NCBI GenBank assembly: GCA_013180605.1
Contig: QBUL01000180.1
Coordinates: 4,899 to 39,398 of the forward strand
Direction: 5' to 3'
DNA length: 34,500 bases
DNA from: Candidatus Methanophagaceae archaeon GoMg1
GTDB taxonomy: Archaea > Halobacteriota > Syntropharchaeia > Alkanophagales > Methanospirareceae
Every line of letters begins with the position of its first letter. Position 1 is the first letter of the stretch. The notes under the pieces are model-generated. The model made no database searches. It saw only the letters and a program-made list of their open reading frames with translations, and was not told the DNA's origin. The position numbers were made by a program, and so were the translations under genes. This document shows, in pieces, positions 1 to 7,604 of the stretch.

Positions 1-2
1 TA

Positions 3-389
3 GGTGTGAACCTGTATGAAGTAGAAGATGGTGATGTCGTAACCTACTATTATGGTAGAATGAGCACGGCACCCGATAACTCCCCGATGGTGATACGAAT
101 TCATGTCCAGAGTCCTGTGTCGATAAACGAAACAGAGTACCGGAAGATGATACCTCAGCCAGTTAACGTCAATAAAATCCACTATAAGTTTAAAGTAGTG
201 GATGAGGAGTGGGTAGCCATATGGACCAATGAGATACTGTATGTGCAGGAGAAGACGAAGTATTCGATTGCGATATACTTAGATAGGGAGGGATATGTGA
301 CGAGCGTGGATTTCGAGCGATGGGGTTTCCCAACAACAGAGATTCCGTATGACCTTGCAGTTCGATCATTGGATAAGTTACACCCGTAA
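3..389 (+). CDS. Unrecognised protein, 3' part (open to the left edge)
   Basis: The reading frame is open from the left edge (first whole codon at 3) to the TAA at 387-389, so this is probably the C-terminal part of a longer protein. A GTG at position 6 could act as a start, but no ribosome binding site can be seen upstream because the window begins there. The visible 127 residues are rich in alternating hydrophobic and charged residues, as in beta-sandwich domains, with a segment VVDEEWVAIWTNEILYVQ and many Tyr and Val residues. I see no membrane segment and recognise no family. The stop overlaps an ATG (TAATG) that opens a Thr/Pro-rich frame, a composition typical of linkers in archaeal surface proteins, so the two may once have been one gene. 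Function unknown. Confidence 0.5.
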   Translation, partial: GVNLYEVEDGDVVTYYYGRMSTAPDNSPMVIRIHVQSPVSINETEYRKMIPQPVNVNKIHYKFKVVDEEWVAIWTNEILYVQEKTKYSIAIYLDREGYVTSVDFERWGFPTTEIPYDLAVRSLDKLHP

Positions 390-697
390 TGATTGAGAGA
401 ACAGACCCGAATGATCCAAATGACTATCCGGGTGCAGTAGCCACAACGCCAACGTCAAGTCCCATGCCCACACTAAAATCAACAGCAACGCCTACAATAC
501 CGCCAACAGTAGCACCAACAACTGCTTGCAATGGCATATCTGGCGCTGAGAAGGAAGAGAAAGTAAAAGCAAAACAAAAAAGAGGGGGAAACGATGAGAA
601 GGAGCGGAAGCGTGAATGTATGTGCATTGTTATTAGCGAGTGTTTTGTTAATAGCAGTGCTGTCTCTTATCTCCATCTCAATCGCCTGTGCAAGTAG
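389..697 (+). pseudogene. Thr/Pro-rich frame, possibly the shifted tail of the preceding gene
   Basis: This 102-codon frame begins at the ATG that overlaps the preceding stop. Its first 60 residues are a Thr/Ser/Pro/Ala-rich linker (for example TPTIPPTVAPTT) followed by a short Lys/Glu-rich stretch. That composition matches linkers before surface anchors in archaeal exported proteins. The last third overlaps the start of the next gene at 594 in another frame and looks like non-coding translation (Cys-rich, no anchor). A frameshift between about 377 and 389 would join it to the upstream protein. It could also be a separate small product. I see linker composition only; no function can be given. 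Confidence 0.3.
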
Positions 698-3092
698 CTA
701 CATTACTCCCAGGAACAGCGTGACAGAAGACGCATCCGATAAGTTTTCCGTAGATATTTGTATGGATGAGAGCAAAGAGGTGGAATTCGGCGTTTCTTCC
801 GGTTTGATTTATGAATGGACATGGTCAGTGAATGAAGAAGCAATAAAAGAATCCGAAGGAGAAAGCTCAAATTTATCTTATGTATTTGAAGATTACGGCA
901 TTTATAACGTCTGCGTTGTGGGAGAAGGAGAAACAGTCCAGACATGTTGGAACGTTACGGTTTCGCTAGTAATAGGAGAAGAAAACGATGTTCGTGAGTT
1001 AGATGGTCTTGAAGATTACGCTTTCCAAATTTCAAAAAGACCTGAAAGAATCATTTCTATGGCGCCGAGTTGCACAGAGATATTATTTGCCGTAGGAGCT
1101 GGTGATAGTGTCGTCGGGGTTACGGAATACTGTAATTACCCCCCTGAAGTAGAAGAGAAGAAGGAAAAAGGAGAAATAGAAGAGATAGGAGGTTATTCAA
1201 CACCAAGCTTAGAGAAAATCGTGAATTTAGAGCCGGACTTGATAGTTTCTGCCTATGGAAACCCATCAGAGCTTTTATACTGGTTAGTAGACAAAGAGGA
1301 ACATCCAGGCATTGAATATCCGGTTTATGCACAAAATCCAAAGAACATTGAAGATATATTTTCACATATAAAAACAACCGCGGCGATAACGAGAAGAGGG
1401 GATAACGCCATTTCATTGCTTAACTCACTCGAAGAAAGAATGAAACGTATAACCGAGAAAGTAAAATCATTGGAAGAGGAGCAGAGACCGAACGTATTCT
1501 ACACCTGCGGCGATTTCTGGACGCCGGGAAATGATACGTTCATAAATGACGTTATCAGTGCTGCGGGAGGTAAAAGCACTGCTGCCGGCTATGGTTCTGG
1601 ATATTTCCAAATACGTCCTGATAACCTCGTTGAGGAGAATCCACAGGTGATTATCTGTCCATCAGAAAATGCACGTGAGCAAATACTGAACGATGAACAG
1701 TTGAGAGAGCTAAATGGAGTGAAATACGGCAGAATTCACGTAATCAACGACAATGTAATATGCAGACCTGGTCCGAGGATAGTAGATGCCGTTGAAACCG
1801 TTTACGGATACTTATCTGCGCTGCTTGAACCGGCTAAGACGTATCCAATGTTACAATACAATGCACAAAGGACAGGAAATGTTCCTGGAAAAGGACCTGT
1901 GACATCAAATCTCTTGTGGCAATCTCCTAATGAAACGCATGGCTGCATACAGGCAGGACCGGTTATTCATGATGGCAAGGTGTACGTAGAGACGTGGTAT
2001 TCAGGTATGGGAGGAGCGGATCCCGATGAAACCAATGCTCTTTTCTGCTTGGACGAAGACACGGGTGAAATATTATGGATGAACAAAGGCGTTTATGGTG
2101 CCTCTACGGCGGCAATAGCAGACGGGAAATTATTTGTAGGAGCGAGGAATGGAAACATAACGTGTGTTAATGGGACAGATGGAGGAATATTATGGAGTAA
2201 GAAGATAGAAGAGAGCCCAGCATGGTATGGAGTTGCATCTTCTCCACTTGTGTTCAATGAGCTGGTATATATATTGAGCTTCTCTGATGGCACGCTTCAT
2301 ACTTTCTCTTTTGATGGAACAGAGCTTTGGAATTACTCCACGGGGGGGGAAATATTCTGCTATTCCTCGCCTTCCGCTTATGGCAACAAAATATTCTTCG
2401 CCGGTAATTCGGGCGAGCATGCCTTACATTGCGTAGACTTAAACACGAGAGAAGAGGTTTGGAATTTCACAACGAAAACGGAGATAAGGGGCTCTCCTAC
2501 TATTTGGAGCGAAGAAGGCATGGTTTTCTTTACTACTAAATATATACCTACAAAGAAATATGGGATTTACGCTGTTAATATAACCACGGGCGAGGAAATT
2601 TGGCATAAGAAGCATAAATCAAGTTGGGCTTCTCCTGCTTTGAGCAATGGCAAACTATTCATCGGTGGCTCGAGTGCTGACACCACATTCTATTGTTACG
2701 ATGCAAAGAAAGGCGCTTTAATATGGAAGAATGAGGATATGGAAGGAGCGATACAGTCGTCACCGGTTGTTGTCGGTGGGAAAGTGTATTTGGGAACGAG
2801 TGAGGTTGATGGAAAGGTATATGCATTGGATGCAAACAGCGGATCAATCATTTGGAACTATACGCTTTATACTCCTCCAGGATTTGGAGGGGGATATAAT
2901 GTAGCGTCACATCCGGCTATTTCTAACCGCACCTTGTTTATAGGAGTGGACAACATAGGTGTTCTTGCGTTTAGAGACCTCAGCACAATATGTGATACCA
3001 CTGCTCCAGAAAATCCTTATTACAGCATCTCTGGCATCCATCGTAGAAATATAACGCCATCGCATGACGTTTACGCAACCAGGTTAAAATGA
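594..3092 (+). CDS. Exported BtuF-like corrinoid-binding protein fused to a PQQ-type beta-propeller
   Basis: An 832-aa exported protein. Residues 1-35 form a signal peptide with a long Leu/Val/Ile core. Residues about 45-125 look like a PKD/Ig-type domain (YEWTWSVN, GIYNVCVVGEGE). Residues about 149-411 match the periplasmic binding fold of BtuF-type corrinoid binders: SMAPSCTEILFAVGAGD near the start, VVGVTEYCNYPPEV, then VNLEPDLIVSAYG and a closing RPGPRIVDAVE. Residues about 415-800 carry repeats such as LFCLDEDTGEILW, YDAKKGALIW and YALDANSGSIIW, which are blades of a PQQ-like propeller. In this family the binding domain would hand corrinoid to BtuCD; the propeller is an addition whose role is unknown. 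A ribosome binding site (AGAGGGGGA, about 578-587) supports the ATG at 594. The C-terminus stops soon after CDTTAPENPYYSISG without an anchor, so it may be truncated. The stop overlaps the next start (ATGA). Confidence 0.82.
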   Translation: MRRSGSVNVCALLLASVLLIAVLSLISISIACASSYITPRNSVTEDASDKFSVDICMDESKEVEFGVSSGLIYEWTWSVNEEAIKESEGESSNLSYVFEDYGIYNVCVVGEGETVQTCWNVTVSLVIGEENDVRELDGLEDYAFQISKRPERIISMAPSCTEILFAVGAGDSVVGVTEYCNYPPEVEEKKEKGEIEEIGGYSTPSLEKIVNLEPDLIVSAYGNPSELLYWLVDKEEHPGIEYPVYAQNPKNIEDIFSHIKTTAAITRRGDNAISLLNSLEERMKRITEKVKSLEEEQRPNVFYTCGDFWTPGNDTFINDVISAAGGKSTAAGYGSGYFQIRPDNLVEENPQVIICPSENAREQILNDEQLRELNGVKYGRIHVINDNVICRPGPRIVDAVETVYGYLSALLEPAKTYPMLQYNAQRTGNVPGKGPVTSNLLWQSPNETHGCIQAGPVIHDGKVYVETWYSGMGGADPDETNALFCLDEDTGEILWMNKGVYGASTAAIADGKLFVGARNGNITCVNGTDGGILWSKKIEESPAWYGVASSPLVFNELVYILSFSDGTLHTFSFDGTELWNYSTGGEIFCYSSPSAYGNKIFFAGNSGEHALHCVDLNTREEVWNFTTKTEIRGSPTIWSEEGMVFFTTKYIPTKKYGIYAVNITTGEEIWHKKHKSSWASPALSNGKLFIGGSSADTTFYCYDAKKGALIWKNEDMEGAIQSSPVVVGGKVYLGTSEVDGKVYALDANSGSIIWNYTLYTPPGFGGGYNVASHPAISNRTLFIGVDNIGVLAFRDLSTICDTTAPENPYYSISGIHRRNITPSHDVYATRLK

Positions 3093-5350
3093 AAGAAAAG
3101 AAGAAGGTTTTCTCTTTATGGAATGGTGGAAAGAATAGCAGTTTAGCATGTTATAAAAAAGGGTTATTTGTCGCATTTTCTGTATTATTGGTTTTAATCT
3201 CTCTTTGGGGAACATGTGGGGGTAGCAAAATCGCCCTATGGAACAGCGTGACAGGCGATGCATCTGATAGTTTTTCAGTGGATATTCATATAGACGAGAG
3301 CAAGGAGGTGGAATTCACCGTTTCTCCTGATTCGGTTTATGAATGGACATGGTCAGTTAATAGCGAAGAAGTAAAAGAATCCGAAGGAGAAAGCTCAGAC
3401 TTATCTTATACATTTGGAGAACACGGCATTTATAACGTCAGTGTCGTAGGGGAAGGGGAAAATGGGACTGAATGTGAATGTTGGAACGTTACGGTTTGGC
3501 TGGCAATAGAAGAGGAAAACGATGTCCGGGAGTTAGACGGGCTTGAGAATTATCATTTACGGATTCCAAAAAAGCCGGAGCGAATTGTTTCTATGGCGCC
3601 GAGCGCTACGGAAATACTTTTTGCCGTAGGAGCTGGCGACAGTGTCGTCGGCGTTACAAGCTTTTGCAATTATCCCCCTGAGGTAGCGGATAAGGTAAAT
3701 AACGGGGAAATAGAGGTGATAGGCGGATATTCAACGCCAAGCAAAGAGAAAATCGTGAATTTAGAGCCGGATTTAATTGTCAGTGCTTATGGAAATCCGG
3801 CGGATATTATATATTGGTTAATAGACAAGGAGGAACATCCCGGCATTGAATATCCGGTTTATGCACAGCATCCGAAAAATTTCGATGAGATATTTACTCA
3901 TATAAAAATCACAGGAGCGATAACGAAATGCGAGGATGAGGCATCTTCTCTTGTGAATGAGCTAAAGGAGAAATTGAACGCGATAGAGGAAAAAACAGAA
4001 TTATTAGAGGAGGAACAGAGACCACGAGTATATTATGCCATGGGGAGTCTTTTCATGACTACTGGAGAAGGTACATTTCAACACGATATTATTAAGACGG
4101 CAGGAGGGAAAAATATAGCCGCAGAATATCTTCCTTCATGGGGTCCATTTAGTATCGAGCATATCGTAGAAGAAGACCCCCAGATTATCATTTACAGCAG
4201 CCACGGCAGCGAGTCTCTTGTACCCGAGCAAATAAAGAGTGCTGAACTGAAAACCGTAGATGCGATAAAAAACAATCGAATATACCCAATTAATGAAAAT
4301 ATAGTGTCAAGGCCAGGTCCGAGAGTGGTAGACGCAGTGGAAAGAGTTCATGGGAATCTATCCGGGCTTTTTAATATTCCCGGTGAAGGAAGCACAAAGA
4401 TAAAAGGTGCTTACTTTGACGTTCCTTTCATGAATTTAGAGATTTCAACGAAGGGAGATAAAAATCGTGCATTAAGGTGCAATATCACAAAAATTGAAGA
4501 AACAGAAGTGCAGAAGAAACTGCCAATAGGAAAAGAAGTTGATTTTGGCAAGAATTTTACCATCAAGGTGGAAGCAGAGAAGGATTTAGAAGAAAGATGG
4601 GGCATTGGTTTTTATAACGTGAATGAAGAAAGTTGGGAAGTTTATGAGGTCGTTGAGGAAGAGGGAGACGGCTATGGCGACGACGAAGATGGTGACCGTT
4701 CATCGTATGAAAAGGAAAAGAAGGCTATAAAAGCAGGTGAAGAAAGGACGATAGAATTAGACGATGAATGCGTGATTAACATCACAATAAAAGCAAAAGA
4801 AGATAAAGATGTGGAATTCACGAATATCTCTGTGAATGTATCAAAAGAGCTGAGCATCTCCCGCCCTCCTGCAATAGTTTATAGATATTTTAATATCACT
4901 GCGGACAATCTAACTGGAAGCGTGGAATGGCTGAAGCTGAACTTCAGCGTGAACGAATCATGGATAGCTGCCAATGCTGATAATAATACGACTGCAATCT
5001 CACTGTTCTGCTATGACTACATCAACGATACATGGGCTGAACTGAGTACAAGTGAAATAGGTGAAAGAGATAGCAAAGTCTATTACACAGCGACAAAAAC
5101 ATCCTTTGGAACATTTGCAATTTGCGCCCCGTTAAAGTTAGAGAGTGAGCAATCTCAATTACCTGCGCCTGAGGTCGAAGTAACGCCTTCGCAGACATCT
5201 ATGCCTGCACAAGGCACGCCTATACCTACCTCTACACCTACACCAAAGCCATCACCAACAGAAACGTCAGAAACATCAGGATTTGAAGCGGTGTTAGCGG
5301 TTGTTGGACTGCTTGCGGTAATGTATCTTTTGAGAAGAAAAGAGAAATGA
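3089..5350 (+). CDS. BtuF-like corrinoid-binding surface protein with PGF-CTERM anchor
   Basis: A 753-aa tandem paralog of the preceding gene. After an odd N-terminus (residues 1-23) comes a hydrophobic segment at about 25-45, a PKD/Ig-like domain (YEWTWSVNSEE), and a BtuF-type binding domain at about 162-430 (SMAPSATEILFAVGAGD, VVGVTSFCNYPPEV, VNLEPDLIVSAYG, RPGPRVVDAVE). Residues about 440-580 are an acidic domain of unknown type. Residues about 585-690 match the PGF-pre-PGF domain (RPPAIVYRYFNIT, then SFGTFAICAP). A Thr/Pro linker leads to a terminal GFEAVLAVVGLLAVMYLLRR, the PGF-CTERM signal for archaeosortase processing and lipid anchoring. It should capture corrinoid at the cell surface for BtuCD encoded downstream. 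The start ATG lies inside the upstream stop. Residues 1-23 resemble the start of a PP-loop ATPase rather than a signal peptide, and there is no good later start codon, so this end may be chimeric. Confidence 0.85.
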   Translation: MKEKKKVFSLWNGGKNSSLACYKKGLFVAFSVLLVLISLWGTCGGSKIALWNSVTGDASDSFSVDIHIDESKEVEFTVSPDSVYEWTWSVNSEEVKESEGESSDLSYTFGEHGIYNVSVVGEGENGTECECWNVTVWLAIEEENDVRELDGLENYHLRIPKKPERIVSMAPSATEILFAVGAGDSVVGVTSFCNYPPEVADKVNNGEIEVIGGYSTPSKEKIVNLEPDLIVSAYGNPADIIYWLIDKEEHPGIEYPVYAQHPKNFDEIFTHIKITGAITKCEDEASSLVNELKEKLNAIEEKTELLEEEQRPRVYYAMGSLFMTTGEGTFQHDIIKTAGGKNIAAEYLPSWGPFSIEHIVEEDPQIIIYSSHGSESLVPEQIKSAELKTVDAIKNNRIYPINENIVSRPGPRVVDAVERVHGNLSGLFNIPGEGSTKIKGAYFDVPFMNLEISTKGDKNRALRCNITKIEETEVQKKLPIGKEVDFGKNFTIKVEAEKDLEERWGIGFYNVNEESWEVYEVVEEEGDGYGDDEDGDRSSYEKEKKAIKAGEERTIELDDECVINITIKAKEDKDVEFTNISVNVSKELSISRPPAIVYRYFNITADNLTGSVEWLKLNFSVNESWIAANADNNTTAISLFCYDYINDTWAELSTSEIGERDSKVYYTATKTSFGTFAICAPLKLESEQSQLPAPEVEVTPSQTSMPAQGTPIPTSTPTPKPSPTETSETSGFEAVLAVVGLLAVMYLLRRKEK

Positions 5351-5514
5351 ACGAAATGGAGATAACAAGATTGATGAATGACCTGAGGAGGCTACTTCAG
5401 AATATGTCTGAATTTGAAGGAGGCAAAGGAGAAATAGAGGAAAGGCTTGAGGAGATAAAAAGTGAGTTGGGTTCGTGGTTTATTGACGGCTATCTGCCTT
5501 ATCAGGCGCCCTAA
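5347..5514 (+). CDS. Small coiled-coil-like protein, GSWFI family copy 1
   Basis: A 55-aa protein whose ATG overlaps the stop of the BtuF-like surface protein (ATGA), which suggests translational coupling. It is charged and helical, with ITRLMNDLRRLLQN near the start and IEERLEEIKSELGSWFI in the second half, then YLPYQAP. No signal peptide or membrane segment is visible. A clear relative lies at 25725-25898, right after the second CobN-like gene: both share ITR, LLQN, IEERxEEIKxELGSWFI and a closing YQ. Conservation at the protein level in two places following large surface-protein genes argues that this is a real gene. I do not recognise the family; a small cytosolic helper of the surface system is only a guess. 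Confidence 0.72.
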   Translation: MNEMEITRLMNDLRRLLQNMSEFEGGKGEIEERLEEIKSELGSWFIDGYLPYQAP

Positions 5515-5556
5515 CACTTTCTTTCTAAAGAAAGAACCTATACTAAGAAAGGAGAA
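5512..5556 (+). repeat. Family 2 hairpin element
   Basis: The stop of the small gene runs into CTTTCTTT at 5517-5524, separated by CT from its exact inverse AAAGAAAG at 5527-5534, then ACCTATACTAAGAAAG. The same layout (TAACAC, TTTCTTTCT, AAGAACCTGTGCTAAGAAAG) follows the related small gene at 25898 and recurs near 31440. It may act as a transcription terminator or processing site. The end of the element contributes AAAGGAGA, the ribosome binding site for the radical SAM gene at 5566. Confidence 0.55.
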
Positions 5557-5565
5557 AACACATCT

Positions 5566-6330
5566 ATGAATATTTACCATATAAGCTACACATCAAAATT
5601 TGTAGGTGAAAGGATGGCAATGCTGTCGTTTAAAGGCTGTAACTTCGATTGCATTGGCTGTATCCGGAAGAGAAACGAATGCGACATCTATGCGGAGGAA
5701 AGGCGATACATTGATTGGACTTTTGAAAATATAGTAAAGGAATTAGAGGAGTTAAATCCACACAGGATATATCTTGGCGGATACGAACCTACACTCGACC
5801 CGGATTTAATAAGGACAATCGAAAATCTCTCAAAACTTGATGCTCATATCGTGTTAATGACAAATGGAAGCAAAATAGACGATGGATATGCGATAGAATT
5901 GAAAGAAGCGGGGGTAAACGAAGTTATTGTCGGTGTAAAGGCATTCGATAGGAAAAAGCATCTTTATTACACAAAAAGAAGCAACGAGGAGGTGCTGAAT
6001 GCGATAAAGAATCTGGCAGCGATAGAGGACGCTTATTTCAGACTGCAGGTAGAGACGATTTTGCTTCCAGAAATAAATGACCCGGGGGACATAGAAGAAC
6101 TGGCAATTTTCATCTCGCAGATAAATCCAACCATTTCTCTCTTCATCGAGCCTTGGATACCTATGGAGGGGGTGGAGTTTGAAGAACCCAAGAAGGTAGA
6201 TTTAATTGATGCGGTTTCAAGAGCGATGAGGCATCTATACGTCGTATCCTACCACCCTTTGTATTCCGAGATAAAAGAGATACGGAAAACGCCAAGGAAG
6301 GCGAAATTTATTGAATTTCTACCAGATTAA
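5566..6330 (+). CDS. Radical SAM protein of unknown substrate
   Basis: A 254-aa soluble protein. Cys25, Cys29 and Cys32 form the CX3CX2C motif (GCNFDCIGC) that binds the 4Fe-4S cluster and S-adenosylmethionine in the radical SAM family. YLGGYEPTLDPDLI is the SAM-binding GGEP-like segment (here GGYEP), and VLMTNGSKID follows as the usual second strand. The length fits a minimal radical SAM barrel resembling activase-type members, without an extra SPASM cluster domain. A strong ribosome binding site (AAAGGAGA) precedes the ATG. It lies between the BtuF-like genes and btuC-btuD, so a role in corrinoid metabolism or in modifying a neighbour is suggested by context only. The reaction cannot be named from sequence. 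Confidence 0.8.
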   Translation: MNIYHISYTSKFVGERMAMLSFKGCNFDCIGCIRKRNECDIYAEERRYIDWTFENIVKELEELNPHRIYLGGYEPTLDPDLIRTIENLSKLDAHIVLMTNGSKIDDGYAIELKEAGVNEVIVGVKAFDRKKHLYYTKRSNEEVLNAIKNLAAIEDAYFRLQVETILLPEINDPGDIEELAIFISQINPTISLFIEPWIPMEGVEFEEPKKVDLIDAVSRAMRHLYVVSYHPLYSEIKEIRKTPRKAKFIEFLPD

Positions 6331-6466
6331 AAAAAAATAAATCGTTAACACAGATTAACACAAACCTTTCTTTCAAAAAGAAAGCTTTACCAAAGAAATT
6401 TATTTTTCTTTTTTTGAAAAAGAAAAAGTGTTGCGTAAATCAGTGTAAATCCGTATCTTAAATAGA
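6331..6466 (+). repeat. Family 1 interspersed repeat, copy A
   Basis: Right after the radical SAM stop comes an A-run, then ATCGTTAACACAGATTAAC; at the far end are GTAAATCAGTGTAAATCCG and TCTTAAATAG. These two arms are rough inverse complements, so the element can fold. Copy B at 29609-29738 has the same outer sequences in the same order. Between the arms lie TTTCTTTC/GAAAGAAA-type family 2 hairpins. No gene is seen in this stretch. The btuC start at 6499 follows after GGGGTTATAGGTTATAAAC. Confidence 0.6.
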
Positions 6467-6498
6467 AAGGGGGTTATAGGTTATAAACAAGAACAAGG

Positions 6499-7542
6499 AT
6501 GGTAAAACCAAAAACAGCATATTTAAAAAAATTTATCCACTGGAAAATGGTTATGGTCTATTTAATTGCAATTTTAGGCGTGAGTGTCGTGCTGACAACG
6601 GCAATCGGTCCTGTTTATGTGCCGCCGCTGGAAATAGTATCTTTATTGGGAAGCAAACTCCATCTCTGCGAGGCTGCTTCTATTCCGCATAAGTATGAGG
6701 TAATAATCTTCCAGATAAGACTGCCGAGGATATTTTTGGGGTTATTGGTTGGTCTTTCACTGGCAACCGCGGGGACAACGCTGCAAGGATTGTTTAAGAA
6801 TCCTATGGCAGACCCGTATATAATAGGAATAGCTTCGGGGGCTGCAGTTGGTGCTGTCTTTTCAATGTTGATGCTCCCAAGCTTCTTATTCATTTACACC
6901 AGACCGTTCATGGCTTTCTTAGGTGCCATGTTCACCACTTTTTTAGTCTATAACATTGCGAAGGTGGGAAGAAGAATTCCTGTAGATACCTTATTGCTCA
7001 CGGGAATAGCGATTTCGCTATTCTTAGGCGCTGTTTTATCTTTCATGATGTTTGTGGCAGAGGATTTACACAGCATTTTTTTCTGGTTGATGGGCGGATT
7101 CTGGCTCGCCAACTGGACACAGGTGAAAATAACCGTTTTGCCTGTATTCGTTTCTTTCTTTTTGATTTATATCTTTGCAAAGGACCTGAATGCAATGCTG
7201 CTCGGCGAAGAATCCGCACAGACACTGGGTATAAATGTAGAGGCAGCGAAGAAAATCCTGCTGATTCTTTCGGCGTTCATCACCGCTGCTGCGGTATCTT
7301 TTGTGGGAACAATTGGATTCGTTGGCTTGATAATCCCTCACATCACGAGAATCCTCGTTGGACCTGACCATCGGATTCTGTTTCCCGCTTCCGCATTAGT
7401 AGGAGGAATCTTTCTGGTGTGGACAGATGCACTGGCTCGGTTATTAGGCGAAATGCCCGTAGGAATAATCACCGCTTTCTTTGGTGCTCCTTTCTTTATT
7501 TACCTGCTTAGAAAAAGGAAAGGAGGACCTTATTTCACATAA
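6499..7542 (+). CDS. btuC: Corrinoid ABC transporter permease BtuC (FecCD family)
   Basis: A 347-aa integral membrane protein of the FecCD/BtuC family, which forms the membrane channel for corrinoid (or siderophore) import. About ten hydrophobic segments are visible. Family signatures include RLPRIFLGLLVGLSLATAG near residue 80, GLFKNPMADPYIIGIASGA, LTGIAISLFLGA, and VSFVGTIGFVGLIIPHITR, the last being the coupling region that contacts the ATPase. The length is usual for the family (about 330-350). It is followed by the ATPase gene at 7605 and preceded at a distance by two BtuF-like binders, which makes corrinoid the likeliest substrate. The ribosome binding site (AAGGATGG context) is weak, but the ATG at 6499 gives a normal N-terminus. 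Confidence 0.9.
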   Translation: MVKPKTAYLKKFIHWKMVMVYLIAILGVSVVLTTAIGPVYVPPLEIVSLLGSKLHLCEAASIPHKYEVIIFQIRLPRIFLGLLVGLSLATAGTTLQGLFKNPMADPYIIGIASGAAVGAVFSMLMLPSFLFIYTRPFMAFLGAMFTTFLVYNIAKVGRRIPVDTLLLTGIAISLFLGAVLSFMMFVAEDLHSIFFWLMGGFWLANWTQVKITVLPVFVSFFLIYIFAKDLNAMLLGEESAQTLGINVEAAKKILLILSAFITAAAVSFVGTIGFVGLIIPHITRILVGPDHRILFPASALVGGIFLVWTDALARLLGEMPVGIITAFFGAPFFIYLLRKRKGGPYFT

Positions 7543-7604
7543 TGCGCTCAATAAAGAGAGGAAAATCACAAACAAAACTTTTTATGAAGAAGTGTTGAAG
7601 CAAA

